Of a stretch of 64,000 nt of DNA, positions 34,629 through 43,197 are shown piece by piece; within the stretch, counting starts at the first letter, position 1; every line of letters begins with the position of its first letter. The position numbers and the translations under genes were made by a program. Where the stretch lies: contig JANOSH010000068.1 in the NCBI GenBank assembly GCA_031415695.1, positions 62,001 through 126,000 on the forward strand, read 5' to 3'. The notes below the pieces were generated by a model. The model saw only the letters and a list, made by a program, of their open reading frames with translations. It had not been told where the DNA came from and ran no database searches. The DNA is from JANOSH01 sp031415695 (GTDB lineage Bacteria; Actinomycetota; Acidimicrobiia; Acidimicrobiales; Ilumatobacteraceae).

Positions 34629-34730
34629 GGTATGCCCCCAGAAAGCTCAGTGTCGGTCGAGCCGACCGCAACCGACCCCCGGCCACGTTCACCCAGTAAA
34701 TCACGCGACGAAGCCTGCTTGGCGCACCGA

Positions 34731-34763
34731 ACCAGAATGGACCGTTCCCGGACCCTTTCTGGT
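34731..34763. promoter_or_regulatory. inverted repeat upstream of leuCD
   Basis: ACCAGAA and TTCTGGT (7 bp each) flank a 19-base centre containing GGACC twice. It is about 75 bases before the leuC start and could be an operator. A TATGCT -10-like hexamer lies at 34785-34790. No leader-peptide attenuator of the kind on cimA, leuA and ilvB was found here. Confidence 0.4.
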
Positions 34764-34836
34764 GGCCTCGGCGCTAGCTGCTTATGCTTTGTTCCACGGG
34801 ACGAAACGTACGTCCCAGAATGTGAGACGCGCAGGT

Positions 34837-36252
34837 ATGACCGGAACAACGCTTCCCCAAAAGGTTTGGGACCGTCACGTGGTGCACGCCGCACCCGGCG
34901 AGTCCGAACTGCTCTATATCGACCTCCACCTAGTGCATGAGGTGACGTCACCCCAAGCATTCGATGGTCTACGAATTGCCGGCCGTGGTGTTCGGCGAGC
35001 CGACCTCACCGTGGCCACCGAAGATCACAACGTGCCCACCTCCAACATTCATGAGCCAATTGCTGATCCCATCAGCGCCCGGCAGATCGATGTGCTCCGT
35101 GCGAACACTGCCGAGTTCGATATCGTGAATCACCCGATGGGTTCCGTCGGCCAAGGCATCGTGCACGTCATTGGACCCGAGCAAGGCCTTACCCTGCCCG
35201 GCATGACCGTCGTATGCGGCGATAGCCACACGGCCACCCACGGCGCATTCGGCGCGCTGGCGTTCGGTATTGGTACGAGCGAGGTTGAGCATGTACTCGC
35301 CACGCAGACTCTGCCTCAAACGCGGCCGAAGTGGATGGCCGTCAACGTGGAAGGCGAACTAGCCGACGGCGTCACCGCTAAGGACCTCATCTTGGCCGTC
35401 ATTGGACGTATCGGCACCGGCGGCGGTATCGGCCATGTCATCGAGTACCGAGGCTCAGCCATTCGAGCACTGTCGATGGAAGGCCGCATGACGGTCTGCA
35501 ATATGTCCATCGAAGCGGGCGCCAAGGCCGGGCTCATTGCCCCCGATGCCACAACCTTCGACTATCTGCGTCACCGGCCGTACGCCCCGAAGGGCGACCT
35601 ATGGGATCAGGCCGTAGCCGACTGGAGCACGCTTGTGTCGGACCCCGACGCTGTGTGGGACGCCGAGGTGCACATCGACGCGTCCACCTTGAGGCCGCAG
35701 GTGTCGTGGGGAACAAACCCGGCTCACGTCATCAGCATCGACGACGCCATTCCGTCGCCCGACAGCTTCGACACCGACAACGAGCGCGACTCGGCACGCC
35801 GTGCCCTCGACTACATGGGGCTCACCGCTGGTACGCCCATTCGAGATATCCGTGTCGATACGGTGTTCATCGGGTCGTGCACCAACAGCCGCATCGAAGA
35901 CCTGCGCGCCGCGGCCGAGGTCCTGCGTGGTCGCCAGGTCACGGTCAAGCGCGTCATGGTCGTCCCGGGCAGCCATCAGGTAAAAGCCCAGGCCGAGGCC
36001 GAAGGGCTTCCCGAGATCTTCCGTGCCGCCGGCGCCGACTGGCGTGAGCCCGGTTGTTCCATGTGCCTAGCCATGAACCCCGACAAACTCGCGCAGGGCG
36101 AGCGCTCTGCATCCACCAGCAATCGCAACTTCGAGGGCCGTCAAGGTCGGGGAGGTCGAACCCACCTAGTCTCACCTGCCGTCGCCGCGGCAACTGCGGT
36201 CGCCGGCCATTTCACCACTCCCGCCGATCTTCTTGAAGGAGCCCATTCATGA
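34837..36252 (+). CDS. leuC: 3-isopropylmalate dehydratase large subunit
   Basis: 471 residues from ATG (MTGTTLPQKVWDRHVV). With LeuD it isomerises 2- to 3-isopropylmalate and probably citramalate in the isoleucine route. The 4Fe-4S cluster cysteines are in FIGSCTNSRIEDLRAAA and GCSMCLAMNPD. Substrate motifs CGDSHTATHGAFGALAFGIGTSEVEHVLATQ are intact. The stop overlaps the leuD start by 4 bases (ATGA). Confidence 0.95.
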   Translation: MTGTTLPQKVWDRHVVHAAPGESELLYIDLHLVHEVTSPQAFDGLRIAGRGVRRADLTVATEDHNVPTSNIHEPIADPISARQIDVLRANTAEFDIVNHPMGSVGQGIVHVIGPEQGLTLPGMTVVCGDSHTATHGAFGALAFGIGTSEVEHVLATQTLPQTRPKWMAVNVEGELADGVTAKDLILAVIGRIGTGGGIGHVIEYRGSAIRALSMEGRMTVCNMSIEAGAKAGLIAPDATTFDYLRHRPYAPKGDLWDQAVADWSTLVSDPDAVWDAEVHIDASTLRPQVSWGTNPAHVISIDDAIPSPDSFDTDNERDSARRALDYMGLTAGTPIRDIRVDTVFIGSCTNSRIEDLRAAAEVLRGRQVTVKRVMVVPGSHQVKAQAEAEGLPEIFRAAGADWREPGCSMCLAMNPDKLAQGERSASTSNRNFEGRQGRGGRTHLVSPAVAAATAVAGHFTTPADLLEGAHS

Positions 36253-36842
36253 AAGCTGTGCGCATTGTTTCGGGGACTGCGCTCCCCTTGAACCGATCCG
36301 ACGTCGATACCGACCAAATCATCCCGGCCGAATGGCTCAAGCGGGTCGAGCGCACCGGGTTTGGTGCAGGCCTGTTTGCTACATGGCGTGACGACCGCAG
36401 CTTTGTTCTCAACGACGAGCGGTTCCTCGGTGCATCCATCATGGTCGCGGGCAATAACTTCGGCACCGGCTCATCGCGTGAGCACGCGGTGTGGGCCATT
36501 CAGGACTACGGGTTCGACGCCGTCATCGCCCCACGTTTCAGCGACATCTTCAGCAACAACTGCACCAAAAATGGTCTCATTCCAGTCGTACTTCCCGCCG
36601 AGATAGTCAGTCGTTTGCAAGCAGCAATCGAGCACGATCCGACACTCGAGGTCACCGTCGATATGGAACGACTCACCGTCGAGGTGCCATCACTGGGGAT
36701 CAGTGAACCGTTTCCGTTGGCCGCGGCTATCCAGCACCGCTTCTTGAACGGGCTCGACGACATCGGCATCACCCTCAGCCATGGGGCCGAGATCACTGCC
36801 TACGAGGCTCGTCGGCCGGCTTGGATGCCTGCTACCCGGTGA
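36249..36842 (+). CDS. leuD: 3-isopropylmalate dehydratase small subunit
   Basis: 197 residues. Swivelling domain partner of LeuC with the YLRG-region equivalent (MVAGNNFGTGSSREHAVWAI) and DVDTDQIIPAEWLKR at the N-terminus. Translationally coupled to leuC. Its last 153 bases are antisense to the C-terminal tail of the CopCD gene on the other strand. Confidence 0.94.
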   Translation: MKAVRIVSGTALPLNRSDVDTDQIIPAEWLKRVERTGFGAGLFATWRDDRSFVLNDERFLGASIMVAGNNFGTGSSREHAVWAIQDYGFDAVIAPRFSDIFSNNCTKNGLIPVVLPAEIVSRLQAAIEHDPTLEVTVDMERLTVEVPSLGISEPFPLAAAIQHRFLNGLDDIGITLSHGAEITAYEARRPAWMPATR

Positions 36843-38594
36843 ACTCGCCATATACGCCGAACGGAACTTTCGGTGCAGTGCAATGCCCGCCCCTGGGCGC
36901 ATCGAGCCGTACTGCCTGACACGCAGCAGGGCCAAGCCGCCAAGAAGCGTCGTGACCACGATCGCTATCGTGGTCCAGAACGATAGCGAGCGGCTCGGCC
37001 GGCCAATGGCAACGACCGGCGCGGCCGGATCGACGGTCCAGCTCAGCGCCATTGATACTTCATCGCCCTCGACCCCTGCCAGCGTTAGCTCGGCCGAACC
37101 CGGCCATGGCAGGTCGACCGTCCCAATCTCACCGGGTCGCAACGTGAGTTCGGTTGGCGGCGCTGATGCCACGGCTATCGAGAGCCGAGCGCGCTCAACT
37201 TGACGGCCACCGACGGCGGTCAAATTGACAACGACAAGATTTCTGCCGGGCCGATTGGGAGTGAATTCGACCCGAGCCGACCGGCCGCCAGGACCGACTG
37301 CGGCGGCGACATGCGATGCACGATCTACCGTCCGAGGCGGTGCGGCTACGACGCCCTGCACCGACCCGAGGGCAAGGGCGGCCATCGCAACACCCACCCA
37401 AGCGACCGCACCGACGGTGGCACCGCTTCTGAATGGAGACCACAGGCCAACTAGCGCAATTCCCAACCCAAGGCCGACAACAACTTGCGCGATCACCAAC
37501 CGACCGTGAGGTGAATCGACGAGCGACCGCGGCACGCTGTGAATCTGCGAGGACAACATAAGCCCGCTAACGAGCGAGACGAAAGCTGCAATTGCGAGCA
37601 GTGGGCCAGCCTCACGCGCTAGCTCCCCTCGTACGAAACCTCCGAGGGCCAAAACCACCATTACGACGCCAACAAGGGCGCACACACCAACTCCATGAAC
37701 GAAACCCAGCGCAGTCGACATCAGGGTTCCGGTGCGACTCGCGAACCAGACGCTCAGCAGTGTGACCCCGGCCGCAAGGCACGTTGGGACAAGCCAAACT
37801 CCCGACGGCGGCCCGACGGCGCGTACGACGCGCATCACCAAAATCACCAGTCCGGCCAGTGCTGCCACTACGAGCAGACTGGTACTTCCGGGCCGGCCAA
37901 GCACCGTTAGTGGGTCGGCCGTCGTGCGGCGCCAGACATCGACAAGGGCACCGAGCGATCCTGCCATCATGAGACCCGATGCGATGCGGGCGCTGCGATT
38001 GAGCCGCGCCACGAGATCGCGCTGAACCGTCAGACGCAACGCTGCCCGGGGCGCAAGTATCCCGCCGACCGCAACGGTGCCCCACAGCACGGCAAGGCCA
38101 CACCACCTCACCCACGTCATGATCGCCGACCATAAGGCGGCCACGGTACGCGCTCCGCCCGCGGGGGCAGGTGGGGGGCCAAGCACCGAGAAGCGGGTCA
38201 TCCCGCGGACTTCGGTGAGGTCACGCTGATCGAACAACGAGTAGGTCACGAGGTGCTCACCAGGTGACACGTTGTGGAGCATGATGTCGAGGCGATCGCC
38301 GAACTGACTGAGGCTCGCGTCTATCTGTTCACCGTCGATGGTCATGGTCGCCAGCCGCGCATCGCCACGACCGCTGAGGTAGATGCTGAATCGGTCAGGA
38401 GGTTCGCTCACCACACCCCCGTCGGGCGGGTTGGTCGCTAGAACAAAGGTTTCAGCGCCAGCGCTTCGGGCAACCGGAATTGCACATACCAGCCCGAGAA
38501 TCACGCCGAGTAGGGCGGCCCGAAGGATCCTTGTAGTGTTGGAAATCGTACGAGAGTCCGCGGGCACGGCTGCCACGATGTCGGCAGTCGCCAC
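36690..38594 (-). CDS. CopC-CopD fusion, copper-resistance-type membrane protein
   Basis: 634 residues. A signal segment (LLGVILGLVCAIPVARSAGA) is followed by a CopC-like Ig domain (about 48-140: NPPDGGVVSEPPDRFSIYLSG), then a CopD membrane domain of about 8 helices, a second extracellular beta domain (about 430-520) and a last membrane helix (FWTTIAIVVTTLLGGLALL). The mature N-terminal His that binds Cu(II) in CopC is absent: the start reads AETFVLATN. The cytoplasmic tail of about 80 residues overlaps leuD antisense. Function in copper handling is presumed from family; metal binding may be lost. Confidence 0.82.
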   Translation of the reverse strand: MATADIVAAVPADSRTISNTTRILRAALLGVILGLVCAIPVARSAGAETFVLATNPPDGGVVSEPPDRFSIYLSGRGDARLATMTIDGEQIDASLSQFGDRLDIMLHNVSPGEHLVTYSLFDQRDLTEVRGMTRFSVLGPPPAPAGGARTVAALWSAIMTWVRWCGLAVLWGTVAVGGILAPRAALRLTVQRDLVARLNRSARIASGLMMAGSLGALVDVWRRTTADPLTVLGRPGSTSLLVVAALAGLVILVMRVVRAVGPPSGVWLVPTCLAAGVTLLSVWFASRTGTLMSTALGFVHGVGVCALVGVVMVVLALGGFVRGELAREAGPLLAIAAFVSLVSGLMLSSQIHSVPRSLVDSPHGRLVIAQVVVGLGLGIALVGLWSPFRSGATVGAVAWVGVAMAALALGSVQGVVAAPPRTVDRASHVAAAVGPGGRSARVEFTPNRPGRNLVVVNLTAVGGRQVERARLSIAVASAPPTELTLRPGEIGTVDLPWPGSAELTLAGVEGDEVSMALSWTVDPAAPVVAIGRPSRSLSFWTTIAIVVTTLLGGLALLRVRQYGSMRPGAGIALHRKFRSAYMASSPGSRHPSRPTSLVGSDLGPMAEGDADVVEPVQEAVLDSRGQRKRFTDPQ

Positions 38595-38673
38595 CCCGTG
38601 GCAATGGACGATGCGGGTTCTTGACGCCGGCCAAACGACAAACGGATCAGGTCTTTCGACCTAGACGTGGGCT

Positions 38674-39840
38674 TTACGACCTAAGTCGTTCAACGGCACC
38701 AACCAGCCGGTCGACATCGTCGGTGGTGATGTACCGCACTACCCCAGCACGTACTACTCCCCCGGAGGCCGCCAACCCGAGTTGGTCGACCACCTCGACT
38801 GCGTAGCTATGCCCGCTCCATGTTGCTATCCGCTCTGCCGCGAGCGCTTTGCCAATGTCGTCGGGATGATGGCCTTCCACCGTAAACGCCAGGGTGGGCA
38901 CCCGACCGGCGAGCCCCTGGCGTCCGTGAACCGTCACGCCTGGAATGCTCTGCAGCCCGCGGAGTAAACCGTCGAATACCACCGATTCGTCGGCGGCAAC
39001 CTTGTCCATGTCCTCGTCGAGCAAGAAGCGGGCTGCGGCCTCGGTTGCCGCGATCGCTTCAAACGACGGGGTGCCGGTCTCGAAACGTCGTGGGCCGGTC
39101 TCGGCGGCGGGGCGTACCTTGGCCACGTCGAACGTGTTCAGCAGCTCAGGATCACAGCACAAGACACCGGCGTGAGGGCCGTACCATTTGTAGGGCGATG
39201 AGGCCAGCACGTCGCAGCCAAGTTCGGCGATATTGATGCGGCGATGAGGCGCTAGCGCCACCGCGTCGACGAACACCTTCGCTCCGTGGGCATGGGCCGC
39301 CTCGACGATGGGAGCCAGGTCGGGTGCGGTGCCGATGAGATTCGATGCACCCGGCAAGGTGACCCACCGCGTGTCGTCGTCGATGAGGTCGATCACCGAG
39401 GCTGGGTCAAGTTCGCCAGTCACGGGGTCGAACCCGGCCAGTACATGCTCGGCACCGGCGCGTTCGCATGCGATACGCCATGGCGACACGTTGGCATCAT
39501 GATCGAGCCGGGTACCCACAATGCGGTCACCCGGTTTAAGCGTGACACCAATAGCCCGGCTGAGCGCCATAGTCATCGTGGTCATGTTGGCCCCGAAGCA
39601 CACTCCCTCGGGCGACGTTCCGAACAACCGGCCGACCGTGGCTCTGGCCTTGAGCAGCAGTTCGTCGCAGGCATCGGCTTGCGCGAACCAGCCGCCCGTG
39701 TTGGCGTTGTGGCCGCTCGATGCCCAGTCGACCATGGCGGCGATGGACGAGTCGACCATCTGGGTACCGGCCGGGCCGTCGAAGCGAGCCCAACCATCGT
39801 GAAGCCCAGGGAACCGATTGCGAATATGCGCTGATGACAT
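38674..39840 (-). CDS. cysteine desulfurase-like class V aminotransferase
   Basis: 388 residues from ATG (MSSAHIRNRFPGLHDGW). PLP-dependent fold type I; the Schiff-base lysine is in SSPYKWYGPHAGV and the PLP aspartate in VFVDAVALAPHR. It belongs to the cysteine desulfurase-like subfamily that lacks an obvious catalytic cysteine loop, so sulfur mobilisation is plausible but not proven. A -10 box lies 6 bases before the start. Confidence 0.86.
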   Translation of the reverse strand: MSSAHIRNRFPGLHDGWARFDGPAGTQMVDSSIAAMVDWASSGHNANTGGWFAQADACDELLLKARATVGRLFGTSPEGVCFGANMTTMTMALSRAIGVTLKPGDRIVGTRLDHDANVSPWRIACERAGAEHVLAGFDPVTGELDPASVIDLIDDDTRWVTLPGASNLIGTAPDLAPIVEAAHAHGAKVFVDAVALAPHRRINIAELGCDVLASSPYKWYGPHAGVLCCDPELLNTFDVAKVRPAAETGPRRFETGTPSFEAIAATEAAARFLLDEDMDKVAADESVVFDGLLRGLQSIPGVTVHGRQGLAGRVPTLAFTVEGHHPDDIGKALAAERIATWSGHSYAVEVVDQLGLAASGGVVRAGVVRYITTDDVDRLVGAVERLRS

Positions 39841-39846
39841 CAGCAC

Positions 39847-39852
39847 ACGGTA
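39847..39852 (-). promoter_or_regulatory. -10 box TACCGT of a probable leaderless gene
   Basis: TANNNT hexamer on the minus strand, 6 bases before the ATG at 39840. Confidence 0.55.
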
Positions 39853-39942
39853 GAACACACTCTTGCGAACTTTCGAGCGCATCGACGTTGTCACAGAACC
39901 TCGATCCGCTCTAAAGCGGCCAGCTGGTCATGCGCAATGACG

Positions 39943-40082
39943 TTGACACCTCGGGGCGTGCCGTGCGACACTCGAGGCTGATGCTGTTCAACACCGGCCT
40001 CCTTCTTCTCACGTAGGCGAACGCTCCCGAAGCGTTCGCCTCAGCCTCCTGCGCCTTGTCGGCCAGGAGGTTCTTGGTTTTT
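39943..40082 (+). promoter_or_regulatory. Leu-coded transcription attenuator of leuA
   Basis: TTGACA (39943-39948), 18 bases, GACACT (39967-39972), 8 bases, a leader peptide (39981-40016), a first hairpin with 9-bp arms GGCGAACGC / GCGTTCGCC (40016-40040), then a terminator stem CCTCCTG...CAGGAGG (40045-40070) followed by a U-run (40078-40082). The CCTCCT of the terminator arm also occurs inside the leader ORF at 39998-40003 and could compete for the other arm. The leuA ribosome site AAAGGA lies downstream. Confidence 0.85.
39981..40016 (+). CDS. leuA leader peptide MLFNTGLLLLT
   Basis: An 11-residue ORF with five leucines, four of them consecutive (CTC CTT CTT CTC), starting 8 bases after the -10 hexamer and ending in TAG at the base of the first hairpin. 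Stalling at these codons would sense charged tRNA-Leu. Confidence 0.8.
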   Translation: MLFNTGLLLLT

Positions 40083-40113
40083 CGGCCCAATTCACACCTA
40101 AAGGAACACGACA

Positions 40114-41796
40114 ATGCCTCCGCAGCCAGCTACCCCGAAGTCCATGCCGTTCAGCAAGTACAAGCCGTTCGAGCCACTAGTACTGACCGACCGAACCTGG
40201 GCCAACAACAAGCTCACAGCTGCTCCGCTGTGGTGCTCGGTCGACCTTCGCGACGGCAACCAGGCGCTCATCGACCCTATGGATTCTGAGCGCAAGCTGC
40301 GCATGTTCAAGACCCTCGTGGCCATGGGGTTCAAGGAGATCGAGGTTGGTTTCCCATCGGCCAGCCAGCCCGATTACGACTTCTTGCGCCAGATCATCGA
40401 GGACGATCACATCCCCGACGATGTGACCATCCAGGTTTTGGTGCAGTGCCGGCGGGACCTGCTGGTGCGAACCTATGAAGGGCTGCAAGGTGCCCGCCAG
40501 GCCATTGTGCACTTCTATAACTCCACCTCGGTGTTGCAGCGCACTGTGGTGTTCGGCCTTCCCAAACAAGGCATTGTCGACATTGCGGTAAATGCTGCGC
40601 TGTTGTGCAAAGAGCTTGAATCAACCATCGACGGCACATTCATCCGCTACGAGTATTCCCCCGAAAGCTTCACGGGTACCGAACCCGAGTTTGCCATCGA
40701 GATCTGCGAAGCAGTGATGGATGTCATTCAACCAACCCCCGACATCCCCCTCATCATCAACCTGCCGGCCACGGTCGAGTGCTACCAGCCGTGGGTGTAT
40801 GGCGACGTCATCGAGTGGTTCGGCCGTACAATCAAGAACCGCGACTGTCTGCAGATTTCCCTGCACCCCCACAACGACCGGGGCCAGGGCGTGGCCGCGG
40901 CCGAAGCCGGAATGCTGGCCGGTGCCGACCGGGTCGAGGGCACCCTGTTTGGCAATGGCGAACGGACTGGCAACGTCGATGTTGTGAACTTGGCGTTGAA
41001 CCTCATGTGCCAAGGCATCGACCCCCATCTCGACATCTCAGACATCGATGCGTTGCGCCGCACGGCCGAGTACTGCAACCGCCTGCCGGTTCATCCCCGT
41101 CACCCGTACGCGGGCGACCTCGTGTACACGGCGTTCAGCGGCAGCCACCAAGACGCCATCAAGAAGGGGTTCGACGCGCTGCCGGTCAATTACACCGAGT
41201 GGGCCGTGCCGTATCTGCCGATCGACCCCAAGCATGTCGGTCGTTCGTACGAAGCGGTTGTGCGCGTCAACAGCCAGTCGGGCAAGGGTGGCGTGGCGTT
41301 TGTGATGAAGGCCGAGCATGGTTTCGAATTGCCGCGACGGTTGCAGATCGAGTTCTCGAAGAACATCCAACACATCACCGAAGATTCGGGTACCGAAATC
41401 AGCCCTGCCCGTATGTGGGATGCGTTCGAAGGCGAGTATCTGCCGGCCGATCCTCGCTACAAGATGGTGTCGCACGAACTTCGATCCAAGGACGACGACG
41501 TCACCGAGATCACCGCTCAGGTCGATGTCGATGGCCAACGCCACAGCATCAGCGGCCTAGGGAACGGCCCCATTGCCGCATTCGTGCACGCGCTACAGGC
41601 CGAGTTCAACGTCGATCTCGATGTCATCGACTACGCCGAGCATGCCATTAGCCAGGGCGCCGAGGCGTCGGCGGTTGCCTATGTCGAGACCATGCTCGAC
41701 GGTGAAGTGCGCTGGGGTGTGGCCACCCACCCCAATATCATCACGGCTTCATTGCGAGCCGTGCTGTCCGCTCTCGGTCGCCACACAAGCAGCTAG
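40114..41796 (+). CDS. leuA: 2-isopropylmalate synthase
   Basis: 560 residues; the long LeuA form of Actinobacteria. Condenses acetyl-CoA with 2-oxoisovalerate, the first step to leucine. DRE-TIM motifs: VDLRDGNQALIDPMD, SLHPHNDRGQGVAAAEAG, GTLFGNGERTGNVDVVNLALN. The C-terminal regulatory domain (about 440-560) carries the leucine feedback site. AAAGGA lies 8 bases before the ATG. The upstream attenuator adds control by leucine supply. Confidence 0.95.
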   Translation: MPPQPATPKSMPFSKYKPFEPLVLTDRTWANNKLTAAPLWCSVDLRDGNQALIDPMDSERKLRMFKTLVAMGFKEIEVGFPSASQPDYDFLRQIIEDDHIPDDVTIQVLVQCRRDLLVRTYEGLQGARQAIVHFYNSTSVLQRTVVFGLPKQGIVDIAVNAALLCKELESTIDGTFIRYEYSPESFTGTEPEFAIEICEAVMDVIQPTPDIPLIINLPATVECYQPWVYGDVIEWFGRTIKNRDCLQISLHPHNDRGQGVAAAEAGMLAGADRVEGTLFGNGERTGNVDVVNLALNLMCQGIDPHLDISDIDALRRTAEYCNRLPVHPRHPYAGDLVYTAFSGSHQDAIKKGFDALPVNYTEWAVPYLPIDPKHVGRSYEAVVRVNSQSGKGGVAFVMKAEHGFELPRRLQIEFSKNIQHITEDSGTEISPARMWDAFEGEYLPADPRYKMVSHELRSKDDDVTEITAQVDVDGQRHSISGLGNGPIAAFVHALQAEFNVDLDVIDYAEHAISQGAEASAVAYVETMLDGEVRWGVATHPNIITASLRAVLSALGRHTSS

Positions 41797-41799
41797 CCT
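41794..41799 (+). promoter_or_regulatory. -10 box TAGCCT overlapping the leuA stop codon
   Basis: The first three bases are the leuA TAG stop; the hexamer ends 6 bases before the ferredoxin ATG at 41806, giving that gene its own leaderless transcript. Confidence 0.5.
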
Positions 41800-41805
41800 G
41801 TCGCC

Positions 41806-41997
41806 ATGAAAGTAATCGTCGACTTTGATGTGTGCGCGTCCACCGGTGCCTGTATGCAGACTGCGCCCGAGATGTTCGAGGTCCGTTCCGACGGTTACCT
41901 CTACCTGCTCATGGAGGAACCAGGCGAAGAACTTCGCGACAAGATAACAATGGCAGCCGATATGTGTCCGACGGGCGCCATCAGCATCGAAGACTGA
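41806..41997 (+). CDS. small 3Fe-4S-type ferredoxin
   Basis: 63 residues, the length of actinobacterial 3Fe-4S ferredoxins that serve cytochromes P450 and oxygenases. The cysteines are C10 and C16 (CASTGAC) and C54 before Pro (MCPTGAI); only three ligands are present. MKVIVDFDVC opens the protein. The electron acceptor is not encoded nearby. Confidence 0.9.
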   Translation: MKVIVDFDVCASTGACMQTAPEMFEVRSDGYLYLLMEEPGEELRDKITMAADMCPTGAISIED

Positions 41998-42003
41998 GCG
42001 TTA

Positions 42004-42019
42004 GCGGCCGGTAGGCCGC
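42004..42019. terminator. hairpin after the ferredoxin gene
   Basis: GCGGCC-GGTA-GGCCGC, a perfect 6-bp stem, begins 7 bases after the ferredoxin stop codon. No U-run. The following bases to about 42040 resemble the 55-bp repeat family of 6628-6736. Confidence 0.45.
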
Positions 42020-42149
42020 CAGCGAAGCAGACGCGACTAGCCAACCGAACTTGACGATATCTGCACGGTGCGCAGCAGGCTCCTCAATCCCTCCCTCTTA
42101 GTGTTGGTGACAGCACACGAAGCGGCGTGTGGCGATCCAAGGAGCAGGC

Positions 42150-43133
42150 GTGGGCCACGCAGCAACATCGAGCCATACGACACGCACCCCCAAGCGGCTG
42201 GTGGCACTAGCCATCATCATGACGAGTGGCGTGGTGTCCGTAGGCGTGGCTCTCGCCGACCAAACCGGCGACCTGCGTATGGCCGACATCATTGTCATCG
42301 AGCCACCCGCGCCAGGTTTCAGCGAAGTGATGAATGCAGGCGCCACAATTCTGTCAAGTCGCCCAATCGACCCGGCAGCCGTGACCAGTAACGCCGCTGA
42401 TCCGCTCACCGGCCTATCGCTGTCGTTTACTCCCGCTGGCGGTTATCAGCGCTATTGGGTGAACAAGCGCACAGCCGAGTTTCGAGGCGTGCAGGCCTAC
42501 CAGTTGCCAAACAAGGTGAAACCCAAAACCTTTCTGACTGACTGGGAGTCCGGCATCAAGGACTTAGAGGGCACAGTCAGCGAGTTGAAGGACATTGCCG
42601 ACGCCCGTCTCGGCGAGGTCGTCATCAGCCGCCGAACGCTCCATCAGGTGGCCTTTGTCCACAAGAACACAGCCTTCGTGGTGGTGTCGGGCGGATCCGA
42701 CGCCACCGGAGCCACGACTCTGGCGCTGCTCCAGCAGACCCGAGCGCAGGCCGGTTCTGGAGCCGCAGCACCCGCTCCGGTGTCAGCCGCCCCCAAGGTA
42801 GTGGTGGCACCCGTCGCTCCGGTGCCGACCCCTGTCGCAGTTGCGGTCGCAGTCGCAGTCGCAGCGCAACCGGCACCAGCAATTGAGGCTCCGCCCGTGA
42901 ATGTGGTGCCGTTGCAGACGAACGTGCTCGGCCGCCAAATCTCTAGCCGCCAACGGATCCCACGGTTCTTCGAACTGTGGATCGGCCTCAGCACGCTGTG
43001 TCTTGCCGCGCTCGCCGTGTACGCCGTGGCAACCCAACCGCGTTCGCTAGCGCAGTTCGTTCCCGCCCGCACCCCGAAGCGCCAAGACGTTCAGCGAAGT
43101 AGGAACAGCCCTACCAACCTGCCCTTTGGCTAA
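42150..43133 (+). CDS. exported, doubly anchored protein of unknown function
   Basis: 327 residues from a GTG preceded by AAGGAG at 5 bases; an upstream GTG at 42129 is rejected for lack of a ribosome site. An N-terminal signal-like helix (RLVALAIIMTSGVVSVGVALA) leads into an extracellular domain of about 190 residues, then a Pro/Ala/Val-rich linker (residues about 205-255, with a VAVAVAVAVA run) and a C-terminal helix (WIGLSTLCLAALAVYAVA) with a short basic tail. The layout suggests a wall-spanning stalk. No family recognised. Confidence 0.7.
   Translation: MGHAATSSHTTRTPKRLVALAIIMTSGVVSVGVALADQTGDLRMADIIVIEPPAPGFSEVMNAGATILSSRPIDPAAVTSNAADPLTGLSLSFTPAGGYQRYWVNKRTAEFRGVQAYQLPNKVKPKTFLTDWESGIKDLEGTVSELKDIADARLGEVVISRRTLHQVAFVHKNTAFVVVSGGSDATGATTLALLQQTRAQAGSGAAAPAPVSAAPKVVVAPVAPVPTPVAVAVAVAVAAQPAPAIEAPPVNVVPLQTNVLGRQISSRQRIPRFFELWIGLSTLCLAALAVYAVATQPRSLAQFVPARTPKRQDVQRSRNSPTNLPFG
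42834..42864 (+). repeat. hexamer microsatellite (GTCGCA) within the linker of the exported protein
   Basis: About five imperfect GTCGCA units encode the Val-Ala run. Copy number changes here would keep the frame and change linker length. Confidence 0.6.
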
Positions 43134-43197
43134 TGGCGAAGCGATAAGCGAGCGACCCCAAGCAAGCGACGCCGAACGCAAACTCGCTCAGCGGCCT
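43134..43197. repeat. dispersed intergenic repeat, reverse-orientation relative of the 6628-6736 copies
   Basis: The complementary strand reads TTCGGCGTCGCTTGCT and CGCTCGCTTA where the complement of copy 1 at 6628 reads TTCGGCTTCGCTTGCT and CGCTCGCTTC. Roughly two thirds or more of 48 positions agree by eye. It occupies the whole gap between two convergent genes and touches the serA stop. Confidence 0.55.

Noticed and set aside
34762..34837. Possible leuC leader peptide or longer LeuC N-terminus
   Set aside because: No leucine-rich ORF or U-tailed hairpin is present, and the extra 25 residues do not resemble LeuC; the ATG at 34837 fits the family start.
42834..42864. CRISPR-like or array repeat
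   Set aside because: It is a coding microsatellite of hexamers without spacers.
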